64,000 bases of DNA from the NCBI RefSeq assembly GCF_017829975.1, contig NZ_JAEEGA010000001.1, positions 496,001 to 560,000 of the forward strand, written 5' to 3'. The notes below the pieces were generated by a model. That model did not search any database and was not told the origin of the DNA. It worked only from the letters and a program-made list of their open reading frames with translations. The stretch is from Vagococcus allomyrinae. Lineage in GTDB: Bacteria; Bacillota; Bacilli; Lactobacillales; Vagococcaceae. A program made the position numbers and the translations under genes. Positions 43,333 to 52,789 of this stretch are shown here, in pieces (position 1 is the first letter of the stretch; each line of letters starts with the position of its first letter).

Positions 43333-45024
43333 CTACATTTCTTCAGGTGCTTTTAGACCAAGTAATCTGAGACCTTCTTTTAATACGGTTTTAACAGAGA
43401 AGACAAGCGCTAAGCGAGCGTCTTGCTGATCGTCATCATTGACTATTTTCACATGAGCGTAATATTTATTGAAAGATTGAGCTAGTTGAATCACGTATTT
43501 TGCAATGACGGATGGTTCGTATTTGGTAGCAGCGCGTTGAATGATCTGCGGGAATGCTTGTAATAGTTTAATGACTTCCCAACTCTCTACGTCATTTAGA
43601 GCATAGTCGCTATTGACGTCAGCTGTCCAGTTTGTTTTACGCAAGATAGAGGCGCAACGAGCGTGGGTATATTGGACATATGGCCCAGTTTCCCCCTCAA
43701 AGCGAACCACTTCTTCCAGTGAAAAATCAAAATTGTTTAAGCGGTCATTTTTTAGATCGTGGAAAATAACAGCACCAACACCGACTTGCCTAGCAACCTC
43801 TTCTTTGTTTGTCAGATTAGGATTTTTTTCTTCGATTTGAGTTTTAGCTAAGTTAATAGCTTCGCCTAACACTTCTTCAAGTAAGACAATTTTGCCTTTT
43901 CGTGTGGATAGTTTTTTTCCATCTTTCGTGATAAGACCAAAAGGGACATGGTGAATGTCTTGAGACCATTCGTAGCCCATTTCAGTTAACACAGCTTTTA
44001 GTTGTTTGAAATGAATGGATTGCTCATTGCCAACCACATACAGAGCTTGGGCAAAATCATATTCCTTTTTACGATAAAGGGCGGAGGCCAAGTCGCGAGT
44101 AATATAAAGTGTCGCCCCATCAGACTTTCGGATTAAAGCCGGATTTAAATTATATTTTTCCAAATCAACAATTTCTGCACCATCGTTGGTTTCCAATAGT
44201 TGTTTTTCTTCCAGAATAGCCACGGCTTGGTCCATTTTATCATTGTAAAAGGACTCACCATTGTAAGAGTCAAAGGTAATTTCTAAAATATCGTAGATTC
44301 GTTGGAATTCTTTTAGAGACTCTTCGCGGAACCACTTCCAAAGAGCGGTGGCTTCTTCATCCCCATCCTCCAGTTTTTTAAACCAGAAACGAGCTTCATC
44401 TTCCAGTTCTGAATGTTTTTCCGCTTCTTCGTGGAAGTCGACGTAAAGACGTAATAATTCTTTAATGGGTGCTTCTTTGACCGCTTCTTCATTTCCCCAT
44501 TTTTGGTAAGCGACAATGAGCTTGCCGAATTGTGTGCCCCAATCACCGATATAATTAATACGAATAGGCACATAATCAATTTTAGTCAAGATGTTGGCTA
44601 GCGAGTTGCCGATTACAGTTGACCGCAAATGTCCCATGGACATAGGTTTGGCAATATTGGGCGAGGACATGTCGATTGGGATATTGCGTCCTTTTCCGAT
44701 TGAGGCATCACCATACTGTTCTTTATTAGCGATAATTTCTATTAATGTTTCTCGGCTAACTATCTTTTTATCCAAGAAAAAGTTAATATATGGGCCGACA
44801 ACTTCAACTTTTTCAAAATTATCAGCAGGTATATTTGCCACTAAGTCAGCAGCGATCGCTTGAGGCGCTTTTCGCAAGACTTTTGCAAGGGAAAATACTG
44901 GGAAAGCCACGTCCCCATGTTGGCTTGATTTAGGGTTTTCCAAAAGTGCTAGAATTTCATCAACAGTTAAATGGTCAGCCAGGACTTGGTGTAAGGCGTT
45001 TGCTACTACATTTCTTTCGTTCAT
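43333..45024 (-). CDS. argS: Arginyl-tRNA synthetase
   Basis: A 563-residue class I synthetase. It has the Arg-N domain (about 1-85), the HIGH-type motif [16 protein letters not shown] (about residues 120-135), the KMSKS-equivalent KLSTRKG, and a DALR anticodon-binding domain at the C-terminus ([28 protein letters not shown]). It charges tRNA-Arg with arginine in the cytosol. ATG 45024 follows a GGAGGTTAAA site. A TATAAT on the minus strand (45116-45122 region) may be its -10. argR lies 1.1 kb away, as often found in Lactobacillales. Confidence 0.97.
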   Translation of the reverse strand: MNERNVVANALHQVLADHLTVDEILALLENPKSSQHGDVAFPVFSLAKVLRKAPQAIAADLVANIPADNFEKVEVVGPYINFFLDKKIVSRETLIEIIANKEQYGDASIGKGRNIPIDMSSPNIAKPMSMGHLRSTVIGNSLANILTKIDYVPIRINYIGDWGTQFGKLIVAYQKWGNEEAVKEAPIKELLRLYVDFHEEAEKHSELEDEARFWFKKLEDGDEEATALWKWFREESLKEFQRIYDILEITFDSYNGESFYNDKMDQAVAILEEKQLLETNDGAEIVDLEKYNLNPALIRKSDGATLYITRDLASALYRKKEYDFAQALYVVGNEQSIHFKQLKAVLTEMGYEWSQDIHHVPFGLITKDGKKLSTRKGKIVLLEEVLGEAINLAKTQIEEKNPNLTNKEEVARQVGVGAVIFHDLKNDRLNNFDFSLEEVVRFEGETGPYVQYTHARCASILRKTNWTADVNSDYALNDVESWEVIKLLQAFPQIIQRAATKYEPSVIAKYVIQLAQSFNKYYAHVKIVNDDDQQDARLALVFSVKTVLKEGLRLLGLKAPEEM

Positions 45025-45328
45025 AATTTAACCTCCAGGTTGTTATGCATTTATAAAAAAGCAAGTAGATAGTTTCTTTCATTAAGTTTCAGAAACTTAA
45101 ATATTAGACATTGACATTATAACAAAAATAAGGGGGAAATACTATCTCTACAAGGGAAAGATAAATCAGAAAAACGAGAGCTGCTGATTGATTATCTTCG
45201 TAATCAATGGTATTATATCTGACAGGAATGTTTTTTTTTATTTGTGATTTTCGTTAAAGGGATGAATTAAAAGAAGGTTATGAGTGGGGACTCATAGTAT
45301 TAAATTTTAAACCTTCAGGAGGTAATAA
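45025..45328. promoter_or_regulatory. Divergent argS / orphan gene promoter region
   Basis: 304 bases. On the minus side, a -10 TATAAT (reverse of 45116-45122) is followed by a perfect 9-1-9 palindrome TTAAGTTTCAGAAACTTAA (45082-45100) in the predicted start of the argS leader. On the plus side, TTGATT (45188-45193), 17 bp, TATTAT (45211-45216) forms a promoter for the gene at 45329; the spacer contains ATTGATTA/TAATCAAT. TATGAGT-GGGG-ACTCATA (45279-45296) is a hairpin in the latter's leader. Confidence 0.55.
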
Positions 45329-46003
45329 ATGAAAGTTAGTGTTAGTTTTTCGGTCAAGCCAGAGAGACAAAAGAATAAAACTGGTTCGATAAACGTTGAA
45401 GTTAGTATCAGAGAAGAGCTTGATAGACGGATCGTTGAAAAGACGATGTCAAAGTATGGTGAAACATTAAAAGAAAAATTTATTTTTGAGAAGATTTCTA
45501 TTCAAAAATCGTCCCTTTACTCATATGTGTTTATTTGTCTGCCTAATCGGCAGATGGGGGTTCCTCCTTCAGAAGAGACTTTTATAAATTATTTATCATT
45601 TATTGGATTTGTCGGTGTCAATAACTTGGCAGAATTTGAAACGATGGAAAATAATCGTTTATTGACGATTTTTAATGGGTATTCAGCTAGGATTACTCGG
45701 GAACAATCATTTAAAAAATATGTTTCCAGAAAAAGTTTTATGAATAAAAAAGAGTTTAACCGCCTGTATCAAAAATTATTGATAACGAGAGATACAATTG
45801 AACAACTAACATATGAAACTGAACATGCCGTTGATTGGTTTGAAAAAATTAATGATTGTGATATTATCTTAGATCATATCAATGATTTTTATTGGAATAT
45901 GGGTTTATTTGTTTTAATCGATGTTAAAGTCAAAAAAGAGTTACGTTATTTTTCAGATTTTTACGACAATATGAAGGAATCTCATGTATTAACGGAAAGA
46001 TGA
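45329..46003 (+). CDS. Hypothetical protein, no family recognised
   Basis: I do not recognise this 224-residue protein. It is charged and rich in Lys, Phe and Ile, has no signal peptide or membrane helix, and shows no zinc, nucleotide or catalytic motif. The start (VSFSVKPERQKNKTGSINVEVSIREELDRR) suggests beta strands, the middle has EETFINYLSFIGFVGVNNL, and the second half looks helical. Its AT content is visibly higher than that of argS and argR beside it, a sign of transfer or fast evolution. Start ATG 45329 is 7 nt after AGGAGG; a promoter and terminator of its own make it an independent unit. Confidence 0.75.
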   Translation: MKVSVSFSVKPERQKNKTGSINVEVSIREELDRRIVEKTMSKYGETLKEKFIFEKISIQKSSLYSYVFICLPNRQMGVPPSEETFINYLSFIGFVGVNNLAEFETMENNRLLTIFNGYSARITREQSFKKYVSRKSFMNKKEFNRLYQKLLITRDTIEQLTYETEHAVDWFEKINDCDIILDHINDFYWNMGLFVLIDVKVKKELRYFSDFYDNMKESHVLTER

Positions 46004-46007
46004 AAAA

Positions 46008-46048
46008 AGAAAGATTGTTATTTCATTATGAATAATAGTCTTTTTTTT
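46008..46048 (+). terminator. Terminator after orphan gene
   Basis: GATTGTTATT and AATAATAGTC pair over 10 bp with two G-U, followed by eight T. Confidence 0.8.
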
Positions 46049-46096
46049 GTTGTTTAGCGAGAAATTTAGTAAATCGGAGCGAATGAGGCATAAGTT

Positions 46097-46105
46097 TGCT
46101 ATAAT
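46097..46105 (+). promoter_or_regulatory. argR extended -10 promoter
   Basis: TGCTATAAT is a perfect extended -10 located 33 bp before the argR start, without a good -35. Confidence 0.7.
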
Positions 46106-46137
46106 AGAATTGACAAATTTTATAGATGAGGTGGACT

Positions 46138-46593
46138 ATGAAAAAAAGTAGCCGACAAGCAATTATTAAAAAACTCATTCAAGCTCACGAGATTGAAACG
46201 CAAGAAGAGTTAATTGCAATACTTGATCAAGAAGGCATTCAGGCAACTCAGGCAACTGTCTCTCGAGATATTCGTGAACTTGGTATTGTTAAAGCTCATG
46301 GTAATAACGGTGAGGTTAAATACGTTATCATTGAGCAGAATCAACCTGTTAATGGAGAACGCTTTAGGGAGATGGTAGCGGATTCGGTAGAGCGAGTAAC
46401 TTTAGCTCAATTTATAGTAGTGATTCAGACGTCTTTAGGATCAGCTAATATGCTGGCTGCGATTATTGATGAACTACAGCTGGATAAGGTTGCTGGGACG
46501 ATTGCAGGAGCGGATACGATTGCCATTATTACGCAAAGCAATCAGGCTGCCAATGAATTGCATCAGCTTATTTTATCTTATATGGAAGACTAG
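46138..46593 (+). CDS. argR: Arginine repressor ArgR/AhrC
   Basis: The 151-residue regulator has an N-terminal winged helix (1-70; RQAIIKKLIQAHEIETQEEL, TQATVSRDIRELGIVK) and a C-terminal hexamerisation and arginine-binding domain with GSANMLAAIIDEL and VAGTIAGADTI. It would control arginine metabolism in response to arginine. ATG 46138 is 5 nt after GAGGTG (46128-46133); the upstream ATG 46126 overlaps that site. The phosphohexomutase follows 10 bp later in the same operon. Confidence 0.95.
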   Translation: MKKSSRQAIIKKLIQAHEIETQEELIAILDQEGIQATQATVSRDIRELGIVKAHGNNGEVKYVIIEQNQPVNGERFREMVADSVERVTLAQFIVVIQTSLGSANMLAAIIDELQLDKVAGTIAGADTIAIITQSNQAANELHQLILSYMED

Positions 46594-46603
46594 GAGGAAG
46601 AGA

Positions 46604-48133
46604 ATGAGTCATTTAAAGACACTAAAAAATGGATCAGATATTCGCGGTATTGCCATCACAACAGCTGAGGAAGAGGCAAATCTAACTGCTAACGAAGCAG
46701 AGAAAATTGCTTTAGGAATGGTGAAGTGGTTAACCACAACCAAAGGGTTAGCAGCAAAACGTGAAGAAGGACAGTTAAAAATCGCGATTGGCCATGATAG
46801 TCGGCTGTCGGCTGATGAATTGAAAAACGCCATGATTAACGGATTGACTTCTGTCGGTGTTCACGTCATAGATGTTGCGCTTGCAACGACTCCTGCGATG
46901 TTTATGGCCACCCAATTTGCGGACTATCAGTGTGATGCCGCAGTGATGATTACGGCAAGCCACTTGCCTTACTATTTTAATGGCATCAAGATTTTTACTC
47001 GAGAAGGTGGGGCAGAGCATGAAGACATTGATAGTATTGTTGACTATGCTGAAGGGGAAATCGGGTTGTCTCAATTTCAAGGTTCCGTTGAAAAGCGTGA
47101 GTTGATTCCTCTTTATGCCGCGGATTTAGTTTCAAAAATTCGTCAGGGGATTCCTGGACAAGCTCAACAACCACTTAAGGGATTTCATATCATTGTGGAT
47201 GCTGGTAATGGTGCTGGTGGTTATTTTGCAAAAGAAGTCTTGGACGTTTTAGGAGCAGACACGTCAGGCAGTCAATTTTTAGAGCCTGACGGCCATTTTC
47301 CTAATCACATGCCAAATCCGGATAATAAAGAAGCCATGGCCAGTATTCAAGCTGCGGTTTTGCAGCACAAGGCCGACTTAGGCGTGATTTTTGATACCGA
47401 CGTTGATCGAGCAGCAGTTGTTGATCAGGCAGGCAATGTCTTAAATCGCAATAACTTAATCGCCGTGTTAGCTAAAATAGTTTTTGATGAACACCCTGGC
47501 ACGACAATCGTGACCAATTCGCCTACATCTAGCCATTTGAAAGACTTTATTGAGAGTTTAGGTGGCAAACAATATCGCTATATCAGTGGGTATCGCAATG
47601 TGATTAACCAAGCGATCACATTGAATGCAGAAGGTGTTCAAACTGAATTGGCTATTGAGACCAGTGGACATGCCGCATTTAAAGAGAATTATTTCTTAGA
47701 CGACGGAGCTTATGTTATCGCTAAGATTTTAATGTTACTGCCTCAATTAGCTACTTCTGGTCAAACCTTAGGAGAGTTAATCGGACATTTGAAACAACCG
47801 GTAGAAGCTCAAGAAGTACGCTTTAAAATTGCTGGTGATGCATATCGTAGCTATGGTGAACAAGTTATTAAAGAGCTTGCCAACTTTATCGAAGAGACCT
47901 TAGGACTGAGTATTGACCCAGAAAATGAAGAAGGAATTCGCAGCGATGTCCGCGGTGAGTTTGGTTCTGGTTGGTTTTTATTGAGGATGAGTCTCCATGA
48001 GCCACTTCTTGTCCTACAGGTTGAAAATGATCAAGTCGGTAAAAATCAGTTAGTTTTTGAAAGATTGAGTCATTTTTTTGAAAAGTATGACGGCCTTGAT
48101 CGGTCAGCTTTAACCACTATTTTACAGAAATAG
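46604..48133 (+). CDS. Phosphohexomutase (phosphoglucomutase/phosphomannomutase superfamily)
   Basis: 509 residues of the alpha-D-phosphohexomutase superfamily. The catalytic phosphoserine loop is ITASHLPYYFNGIKIF, the metal loop FDTDVDRAAVVD, the sugar loop ETSGHAAFKENYFLDDGA and the C-terminal phosphate loop RSDVRGEFGSGWFLLR. The SHLP form and the length separate it from GlmM; it could be a phosphoglucomutase or phosphomannomutase. ATG 46604 is 6 nt after AGGAGGAAG; the long upstream overlap with argR in another frame is a shadow. Terminator follows. Confidence 0.88.
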   Translation: MSHLKTLKNGSDIRGIAITTAEEEANLTANEAEKIALGMVKWLTTTKGLAAKREEGQLKIAIGHDSRLSADELKNAMINGLTSVGVHVIDVALATTPAMFMATQFADYQCDAAVMITASHLPYYFNGIKIFTREGGAEHEDIDSIVDYAEGEIGLSQFQGSVEKRELIPLYAADLVSKIRQGIPGQAQQPLKGFHIIVDAGNGAGGYFAKEVLDVLGADTSGSQFLEPDGHFPNHMPNPDNKEAMASIQAAVLQHKADLGVIFDTDVDRAAVVDQAGNVLNRNNLIAVLAKIVFDEHPGTTIVTNSPTSSHLKDFIESLGGKQYRYISGYRNVINQAITLNAEGVQTELAIETSGHAAFKENYFLDDGAYVIAKILMLLPQLATSGQTLGELIGHLKQPVEAQEVRFKIAGDAYRSYGEQVIKELANFIEETLGLSIDPENEEGIRSDVRGEFGSGWFLLRMSLHEPLLVLQVENDQVGKNQLVFERLSHFFEKYDGLDRSALTTILQK

Positions 48134-48138
48134 CCAAA

Positions 48139-48172
48139 AAAACTCTTAGGGATTAACCTTAAGAGTTTTTTG
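48139..48172. terminator. Bidirectional terminator after phosphohexomutase
   Basis: AAAACTCTTAGG, loop, CCTTAAGAGTTTTTT with one bulged base; flanking A and T runs. Confidence 0.85.
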
Positions 48173-48193
48173 AAGTTCAACGCGTGCCACTGA

Positions 48194-49057
48194 TTACCAA
48201 AGTCCCGGTTCAGCACTGACGTCAATTATTTCTTTGGTAAAAGGATGTAAAAGCGATAGGCTTCTAGCATGAAGCATCAATCTCTCCGCTTCTTGAGGTC
48301 TAGGGTTATAAAGAGGGTCGCCAACAAGAGGGTGACCAATACTTTGTAGATGGACTCTGATTTGGTGGGTTCTACCGGTTTCTAAGACACAGCTTACGAA
48401 GCTTTGAGTGTTGCTAGTTTCTGCCACTGTTACGTGGGTAATAGCTGTTTGCCCTTGATGATCGCTGATTATTCGCTTGCGCTTATCATGACGATCACGA
48501 CCGATTTTTTTATTGATGGTCAAATAGGTTTGTTTAATATTACCACTGGCAATTCCTTGATAGGTTCGTTTGATTTCTCTGGCTTCTAACATGCGACCAA
48601 GGATTGGCAAGACAAAAGGGTTTTTGGCGATCAAAATAGCCCCACTGGTTTCTTTATCCAAACGATGAACGACATAGGGAGCTCGCTCCTGAGGTGCTAG
48701 ATAGGCAGCCACATGGTTGAGTAATGTCTCATTTTCAGCAGGTTGATTTGGATGAGTTTTCATGCCATATGGTTTATTGACAATCAGTAAATGGTCATCT
48801 TCGAATAAGACCTTGACCAAATTAGCATCTCCTAAGGCTAATTCGGGTTTACCATAGTCGCTGTCTTCAAATGTTAACGTGATAATATCTCCAGCTTTGA
48901 CTTCTAAATGAAAGGGAGTTGTTTCACCATTAACTGCCACATTTTTACGGGTTCTTAATAAGTGACGGACCTTGCGTGGCACAAGCCATGTTTCCTCTAG
49001 CAGTTCGCGGAGTTCAGTTGTTTCAGTATTAGCAGGCAAAGTTAAGTTGACTTCCAT
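48194..49057 (-). CDS. RluA-family pseudouridine synthase
   Basis: A 287-residue synthase with an N-terminal S4-like segment (VPRKVRHLLRTRKNVAVNGE), the catalytic YVVHRLDKETSGAILIAKN with the nucleophilic aspartate, the LETGRTHQIRVHLQSIGHPLVGDPLYN motif, and a short C-terminal strand. It converts uridine to pseudouridine in rRNA or tRNA; the target is not evident. ATG 49057 has a modest upstream site (GGGGAAAAC). The second such gene in the window (28772) is only distantly similar. Confidence 0.9.
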   Translation of the reverse strand: MEVNLTLPANTETTELRELLEETWLVPRKVRHLLRTRKNVAVNGETTPFHLEVKAGDIITLTFEDSDYGKPELALGDANLVKVLFEDDHLLIVNKPYGMKTHPNQPAENETLLNHVAAYLAPQERAPYVVHRLDKETSGAILIAKNPFVLPILGRMLEAREIKRTYQGIASGNIKQTYLTINKKIGRDRHDKRKRIISDHQGQTAITHVTVAETSNTQSFVSCVLETGRTHQIRVHLQSIGHPLVGDPLYNPRPQEAERLMLHARSLSLLHPFTKEIIDVSAEPGLW

Positions 49058-49316
49058 TGTGTTTTCCCCATTCTGATAAGCTTAATCATTAAATTTACAT
49101 AATTCTTATGAATTGTACCATAAAAAATTAATAAATTCATGCTATGATTGTGACCAGGCTGAGAATGATTTCGGTCTATGGACTTATAACAGCCTTGAAA
49201 ATCTGTGTTAAAATAGTACTAGATGATCATTTAAGCAAAAAAAATGAAAATTATTATGTGAATACACTGAAAATTGCAAGGAATGCTAACATATATTGAG
49301 CAAAAGAGGGGATTAC

Positions 49317-51434
49317 ATGGATTTTAAGAAAATTATCGCAACCATCGTCGACTTTTTCAAAAAGGTTTGGGTGTGGTTAAAACCATATTTAATTCAATTT
49401 CATCAATGGCGTAAACGGATTTGGAAAAAGTATCAAGTGAATAAAATCATCTTATTATTGGGGTTGGTTGTGGTCCTTGTGACCAGTGTTTATTTGTTTT
49501 ATTTGGCTAAAAGTTCCGATGTGGAGGCGCTAAAGACCGGGTTGTCACAAGTTACGACGATTTATGATAAGGACGATGAAGTGGCCGGTACCTTAAATGG
49601 TCAAAAAGGAACGTCGATTCCTCTTGAGCAGATGTCTCCTCATTTGATTGATGCTCTGATTTCCACAGAGGATAAACGATTTTATCAACATGGAGGATTT
49701 GATATAAGAGGGATTGGGCGGGCGGCTCTAGGATTTCTTACGTCAGGGAAAGTAACTGGTGGGGGGAGTACGTTGACGCAACAGTTGGCTAAAAATGCTT
49801 ACTTAACGCTCGATCAAACGCTGAACAGGAAAGCCAAGGAACTATTTTTGGCAATTGAAATAGAAAAGACCTACACGAAAGATGAAATTTTAGAGATGTA
49901 TTTGAATAGTGCTTATTTTGCTAATGGTGTCTGGGGAGTTGAAGATGCTGCCCATAAGTATTTTGGAACAACGGCTGCTAATTTAACGATTGATGAAGCG
50001 GCCGTCATGGTTGGGATGTTAAAGGGGCCAGGAATTTACAACCCCATTGATTATTATGACAATGCCATTAAGCGGAGAGACACGGTTCTCCAATTGATGG
50101 TGGATAATGGGAAACTGGATCAGGCTCAGGCGGATCAGATGATGAAAGAAACCTTAGTGTTAGCTGATACTTACGGAGATTCACGCCAAGATAATCAGTA
50201 CCCTTACTTTTTTGATGAAGTTATTCGTGAAGCCGAGCGAGTAGCCAATATCAAGGATGCCGATCTGTTGAACAAGGGCTATAAAGTGTATACCACCTTG
50301 GATCAGCAGTATCAACAAGATATGAATACGACGTTTAGTCAAAATGAGCTCTTTCCACCGAATGCTACTGATGGTGAGATGGTTCAAGGGGCATCCATCG
50401 CCATAAACCCTAAGACTGGAGGTGTCCAAGCGGTGGTAGGTGGCCGTGGAGAGCATACTCGTCTTGGGTTTAATCGAGCCACCCAGTCCAGTTTATCTCC
50501 TGGTTCTACGATGAAACCACTGGTTTATACGGCAGCGTTGGAGTCCGGCTATCAGCCAGATTCTCTGTTGAAAGATGAAGCAATGTCATTTTATCAAGTG
50601 GAGAACTATGATAAAGTTTATCGCGGGGAAGTGCCGATGTACCAAGCCTTAGCGGAGAGTTTAAATGCGTCGTCTGTCTGGTTATTAAATGAAATCGGCT
50701 TGGAAAAAGGAACTAAAAAAATTGAGAAATTCGGCATTGCTTTAGATGACAAGGATCATTATCCTGGTATTGTTTTAGGCGGCATGACCAAAGGGACGTC
50801 TCCTTTGAAAATGGCCAGTGCTTACACCGTATTTGCCAATCAAGGAAAGCAAAAATCTCCTCATTTTATCCGTAAAATCGTGGACTCAACAGGGAAGATT
50901 GTTTGGGACAATGAAGAGGCGAAAGAAAAACAAATCACCACACCTCAGGTAGCGGAGGAAATGACCAGTATGTTGCAAGGAGTCTTTAGTTCTGGGACGG
51001 GATACAGTGCTCAGCCGTATGGTTATACGATTGCGGGGAAGACAGGGACCACGGAAAGTGTTAATGTTGACTCTCAATCAAAAGATCAGTGGATTATTGG
51101 CTATACACCAGATGTAGTAGTTGCGAGTTGGATTGGGTTTGATGAGAGCAGTGATATTCATTTCTTGCAAAGCGGAGGTGGCCAAGGTATTTCGCCAATC
51201 TTTAAAGATCAAACCCAGCGGATTCTGTCTCACTCGCCTGGGACACCATTTAATGTAGAGGATGCTAGCATCAAAGCCCAACAAGAGGAAACGCAAGCAG
51301 AGTCAAATGGCAGTCTTGATGAGTTTGGCCAAAAAATTAAAGAAGGGGCTGAATATTGGGGTGGACAAATCAAAGATGGGGCCGGCAAAGTCAAAGATGG
51401 CCTAAAAGATCTTTGGAATAACTTTACTCAATAA
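49317..51434 (+). CDS. Class A penicillin-binding protein (PBP1A-like)
   Basis: The 705-residue bifunctional peptidoglycan synthase has a basic cytoplasmic start, one membrane anchor (about 44-66), a glycosyltransferase 51 domain with STEDKRFYQHGGFD, GGSTLTQQLAKNAYL and RKAKELFLAIEIEK, and a transpeptidase domain with SPGSTMKPLVYTAAL (active-site serine), the SLNAS motif and KTGTTES. The C-terminal 60 residues form an amphipathic, Lys/Gly/Asp-rich tail (GQIKDGAGKVKDGLKDLW) not needed for catalysis. ATG 49317 follows AGAGGGG; the TTG 49296 is not favoured. In the 259 bases before it I see no convincing promoter pair. Confidence 0.94.
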   Translation: MDFKKIIATIVDFFKKVWVWLKPYLIQFHQWRKRIWKKYQVNKIILLLGLVVVLVTSVYLFYLAKSSDVEALKTGLSQVTTIYDKDDEVAGTLNGQKGTSIPLEQMSPHLIDALISTEDKRFYQHGGFDIRGIGRAALGFLTSGKVTGGGSTLTQQLAKNAYLTLDQTLNRKAKELFLAIEIEKTYTKDEILEMYLNSAYFANGVWGVEDAAHKYFGTTAANLTIDEAAVMVGMLKGPGIYNPIDYYDNAIKRRDTVLQLMVDNGKLDQAQADQMMKETLVLADTYGDSRQDNQYPYFFDEVIREAERVANIKDADLLNKGYKVYTTLDQQYQQDMNTTFSQNELFPPNATDGEMVQGASIAINPKTGGVQAVVGGRGEHTRLGFNRATQSSLSPGSTMKPLVYTAALESGYQPDSLLKDEAMSFYQVENYDKVYRGEVPMYQALAESLNASSVWLLNEIGLEKGTKKIEKFGIALDDKDHYPGIVLGGMTKGTSPLKMASAYTVFANQGKQKSPHFIRKIVDSTGKIVWDNEEAKEKQITTPQVAEEMTSMLQGVFSSGTGYSAQPYGYTIAGKTGTTESVNVDSQSKDQWIIGYTPDVVVASWIGFDESSDIHFLQSGGGQGISPIFKDQTQRILSHSPGTPFNVEDASIKAQQEETQAESNGSLDEFGQKIKEGAEYWGGQIKDGAGKVKDGLKDLWNNFTQ

Positions 51435-51481
51435 AGAAAAGTTCCTAGCAATGAGCTAAATTGGACCCTATAGAATGGACC

Positions 51482-51513
51482 CTCAAAAAGTCCCTTCGAT
51501 AGGGCTTTTTTGT
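51482..51513 (+). terminator. PBP terminator
   Basis: AAAAGTCCC, loop TTCGATA, GGGCTTTTTT with a bulged T. A direct repeat TGGACCCT occurs twice just before it. Confidence 0.75.
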
Positions 51514-51551
51514 GTATCACAATAGCTAAGTTGATTAAAGATAACAGCGTA

Positions 51552-51580
51552 TTTACAAACGAAACTAATAATGTTAGTAT
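51552..51580 (+). promoter_or_regulatory. Promoter of the LuxR/DUF2087 gene
   Basis: -35 TTTACA (51552-51557), 17 bp, -10 TAGTAT (51575-51580), 30 bp before the start. Confidence 0.75.
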
Positions 51581-51609
51581 ATATATAAACGTTATTAGGA
51601 GGTGTTGGT

Positions 51610-52305
51610 GTGGAGGCGGAGTATCTTGAACTGCTTAAAGGCTACCAAATGACACAAGGTTATTATTGTTGTTTACATTGTGAGGAGCGTTATGAGGAGG
51701 GGGTGATTTACCCTTTCGATCAATTATTTGAAACGGCAGAACACCGAATGAAAAATCATATAGTGACCTGCCATGGCAATCCATTACAACCTTTATTGGA
51801 ACTAGAACGCAAGCAAACAGGGCTATCAGAGATTCAAAATGACGTATTTAAATGGTTTGCCCAAGGATTAACTGATAAAGAAATTGCTGATCGAATGAAT
51901 GTGCTTCCGGCAACTGTCCGCAATCATCGATTTAAATTGCGGGAAAAACGCCGTCAGGGAATTGTGCTAAATGCGATGATGACGTTGTTAGAAGAGAAAG
52001 GAAACGGATTGATGACTGAAAGAGATCAACGATTTGAAATTAGCCAGACCTTCCGTGATGAGACACTTAAAAATCATCTGGATAGTAGTGGGCGGGCGCG
52101 AATTATTCCGAGCAAAGAAAAGAAGAAAATTGTGTTATTACAAGAACTAATGAAAAAGTTTGCCTTAAATCGCCATTATACAGAACAAGAGGTAAACGAG
52201 ATTGCCGGTCAAATGTTTGATGATCATGTCAGCATTCGCCGCTATTTAATTGAATATGGGTTTTTAGGGCGAACAAATGATGGCCAAACCTATTGGGTAA
52301 TCTAA
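51610..52305 (+). CDS. LuxR-type HTH protein with C-terminal DUF2087
   Basis: 231 residues in three parts: an N-terminal Cys/His segment (YYCCLHCEERYEEG and HRMKNHIVTCHG) that could bind zinc, a LuxR/GerE helix-turn-helix (about 75-115; SEIQNDVFKWFAQGLTDKEIA then RMNVLPATVRNHRFKLRE) and a C-terminal DUF2087 domain (about 155-231; NRHYTEQEVNEIAGQMFDDH then SIRRYLIEYGFLGRTNDG). DUF2087 is a winged-helix-like domain also found in ArsR-type regulators. The role is unknown. GTG 51610 is 6 nt after AGGAGGTG. Confidence 0.85.
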   Translation: MEAEYLELLKGYQMTQGYYCCLHCEERYEEGVIYPFDQLFETAEHRMKNHIVTCHGNPLQPLLELERKQTGLSEIQNDVFKWFAQGLTDKEIADRMNVLPATVRNHRFKLREKRRQGIVLNAMMTLLEEKGNGLMTERDQRFEISQTFRDETLKNHLDSSGRARIIPSKEKKKIVLLQELMKKFALNRHYTEQEVNEIAGQMFDDHVSIRRYLIEYGFLGRTNDGQTYWVI

Positions 52306-52333
52306 AGAAATCCTGAGAAATGTCAGGAAACAT

Positions 52334-52361
52334 TTGAAATGGAATAAAAGAATGTTACAAT
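52334..52361 (+). promoter_or_regulatory. yheA-like gene promoter
   Basis: TTGAAA (52334-52339), 16 bp, TACAAT (52356-52361). A CCTGA/TCAGG hairpin (52312-52326) precedes it. Confidence 0.7.
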
Positions 52362-52395
52362 TAAGAAGATTAAATTGAAGAGAGAAGGTACATCT

Positions 52396-52740
52396 ATGAC
52401 AGTTAATATTTACGATAGTGCGAATCAAATTGAAAGAGAAATTCGCCAGTTGCCAGAATTTTTGGCGTTAAAAGAAGCCTTTGATGTGGTTAAAGGCGAT
52501 GAAGAGGCATATGCCCTATTTAAACAATTCCAAAACTTACAAGTTGAATTACAACAAAAACAAATGCAAGGCGAAGAATTCTCTGACGAAGATGCTGCGC
52601 AAGCTCAGGAATTAGCTGGCAAAGTTCAAGAGTCAAGTCTTATCAATGACTTGATGACAAAAGAACAAACCTTTAGTATGATTGTCAATGATTTAAACCG
52701 TATTATCATGAAACCTATTCAAGAATTATATGCTGACTAA
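52396..52740 (+). CDS. YlbF/YmcA family protein, YheA-like (UPF0342)
   Basis: A 114-residue, mostly helical, acidic protein with [38 protein letters not shown] and [15 protein letters not shown], matching YheA of B. subtilis. Relatives YlbF and YmcA form the Y-complex acting on RNase Y; YheA's own job is undefined. It is close to the exonuclease genes yhaO, yhaN and yhaM, as in Bacillus. The start ATG 52396 is preceded by GAAGGT. A terminator follows. Confidence 0.88.
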   Translation: MTVNIYDSANQIEREIRQLPEFLALKEAFDVVKGDEEAYALFKQFQNLQVELQQKQMQGEEFSDEDAAQAQELAGKVQESSLINDLMTKEQTFSMIVNDLNRIIMKPIQELYAD

Positions 52741-52754
52741 TTAAGTTGTCAGTG

Positions 52755-52787
52755 GCCCTTTTGTCATTTTGGCAAGGGCTTTTTTTA
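52755..52787 (+). terminator. Terminator after yheA-like gene
   Basis: GCCCTT (52755-52760), loop of 13, AAGGGC (52774-52779), then seven or eight T. Confidence 0.88.
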
Positions 52788-52789
52788 CT

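Noticed and set aside
46466-46603. Extended N-terminus for the phosphohexomutase
   Set aside because: The extension overlaps argR out of frame and is not phosphohexomutase-like; ATG 46604 has a strong Shine-Dalgarno.
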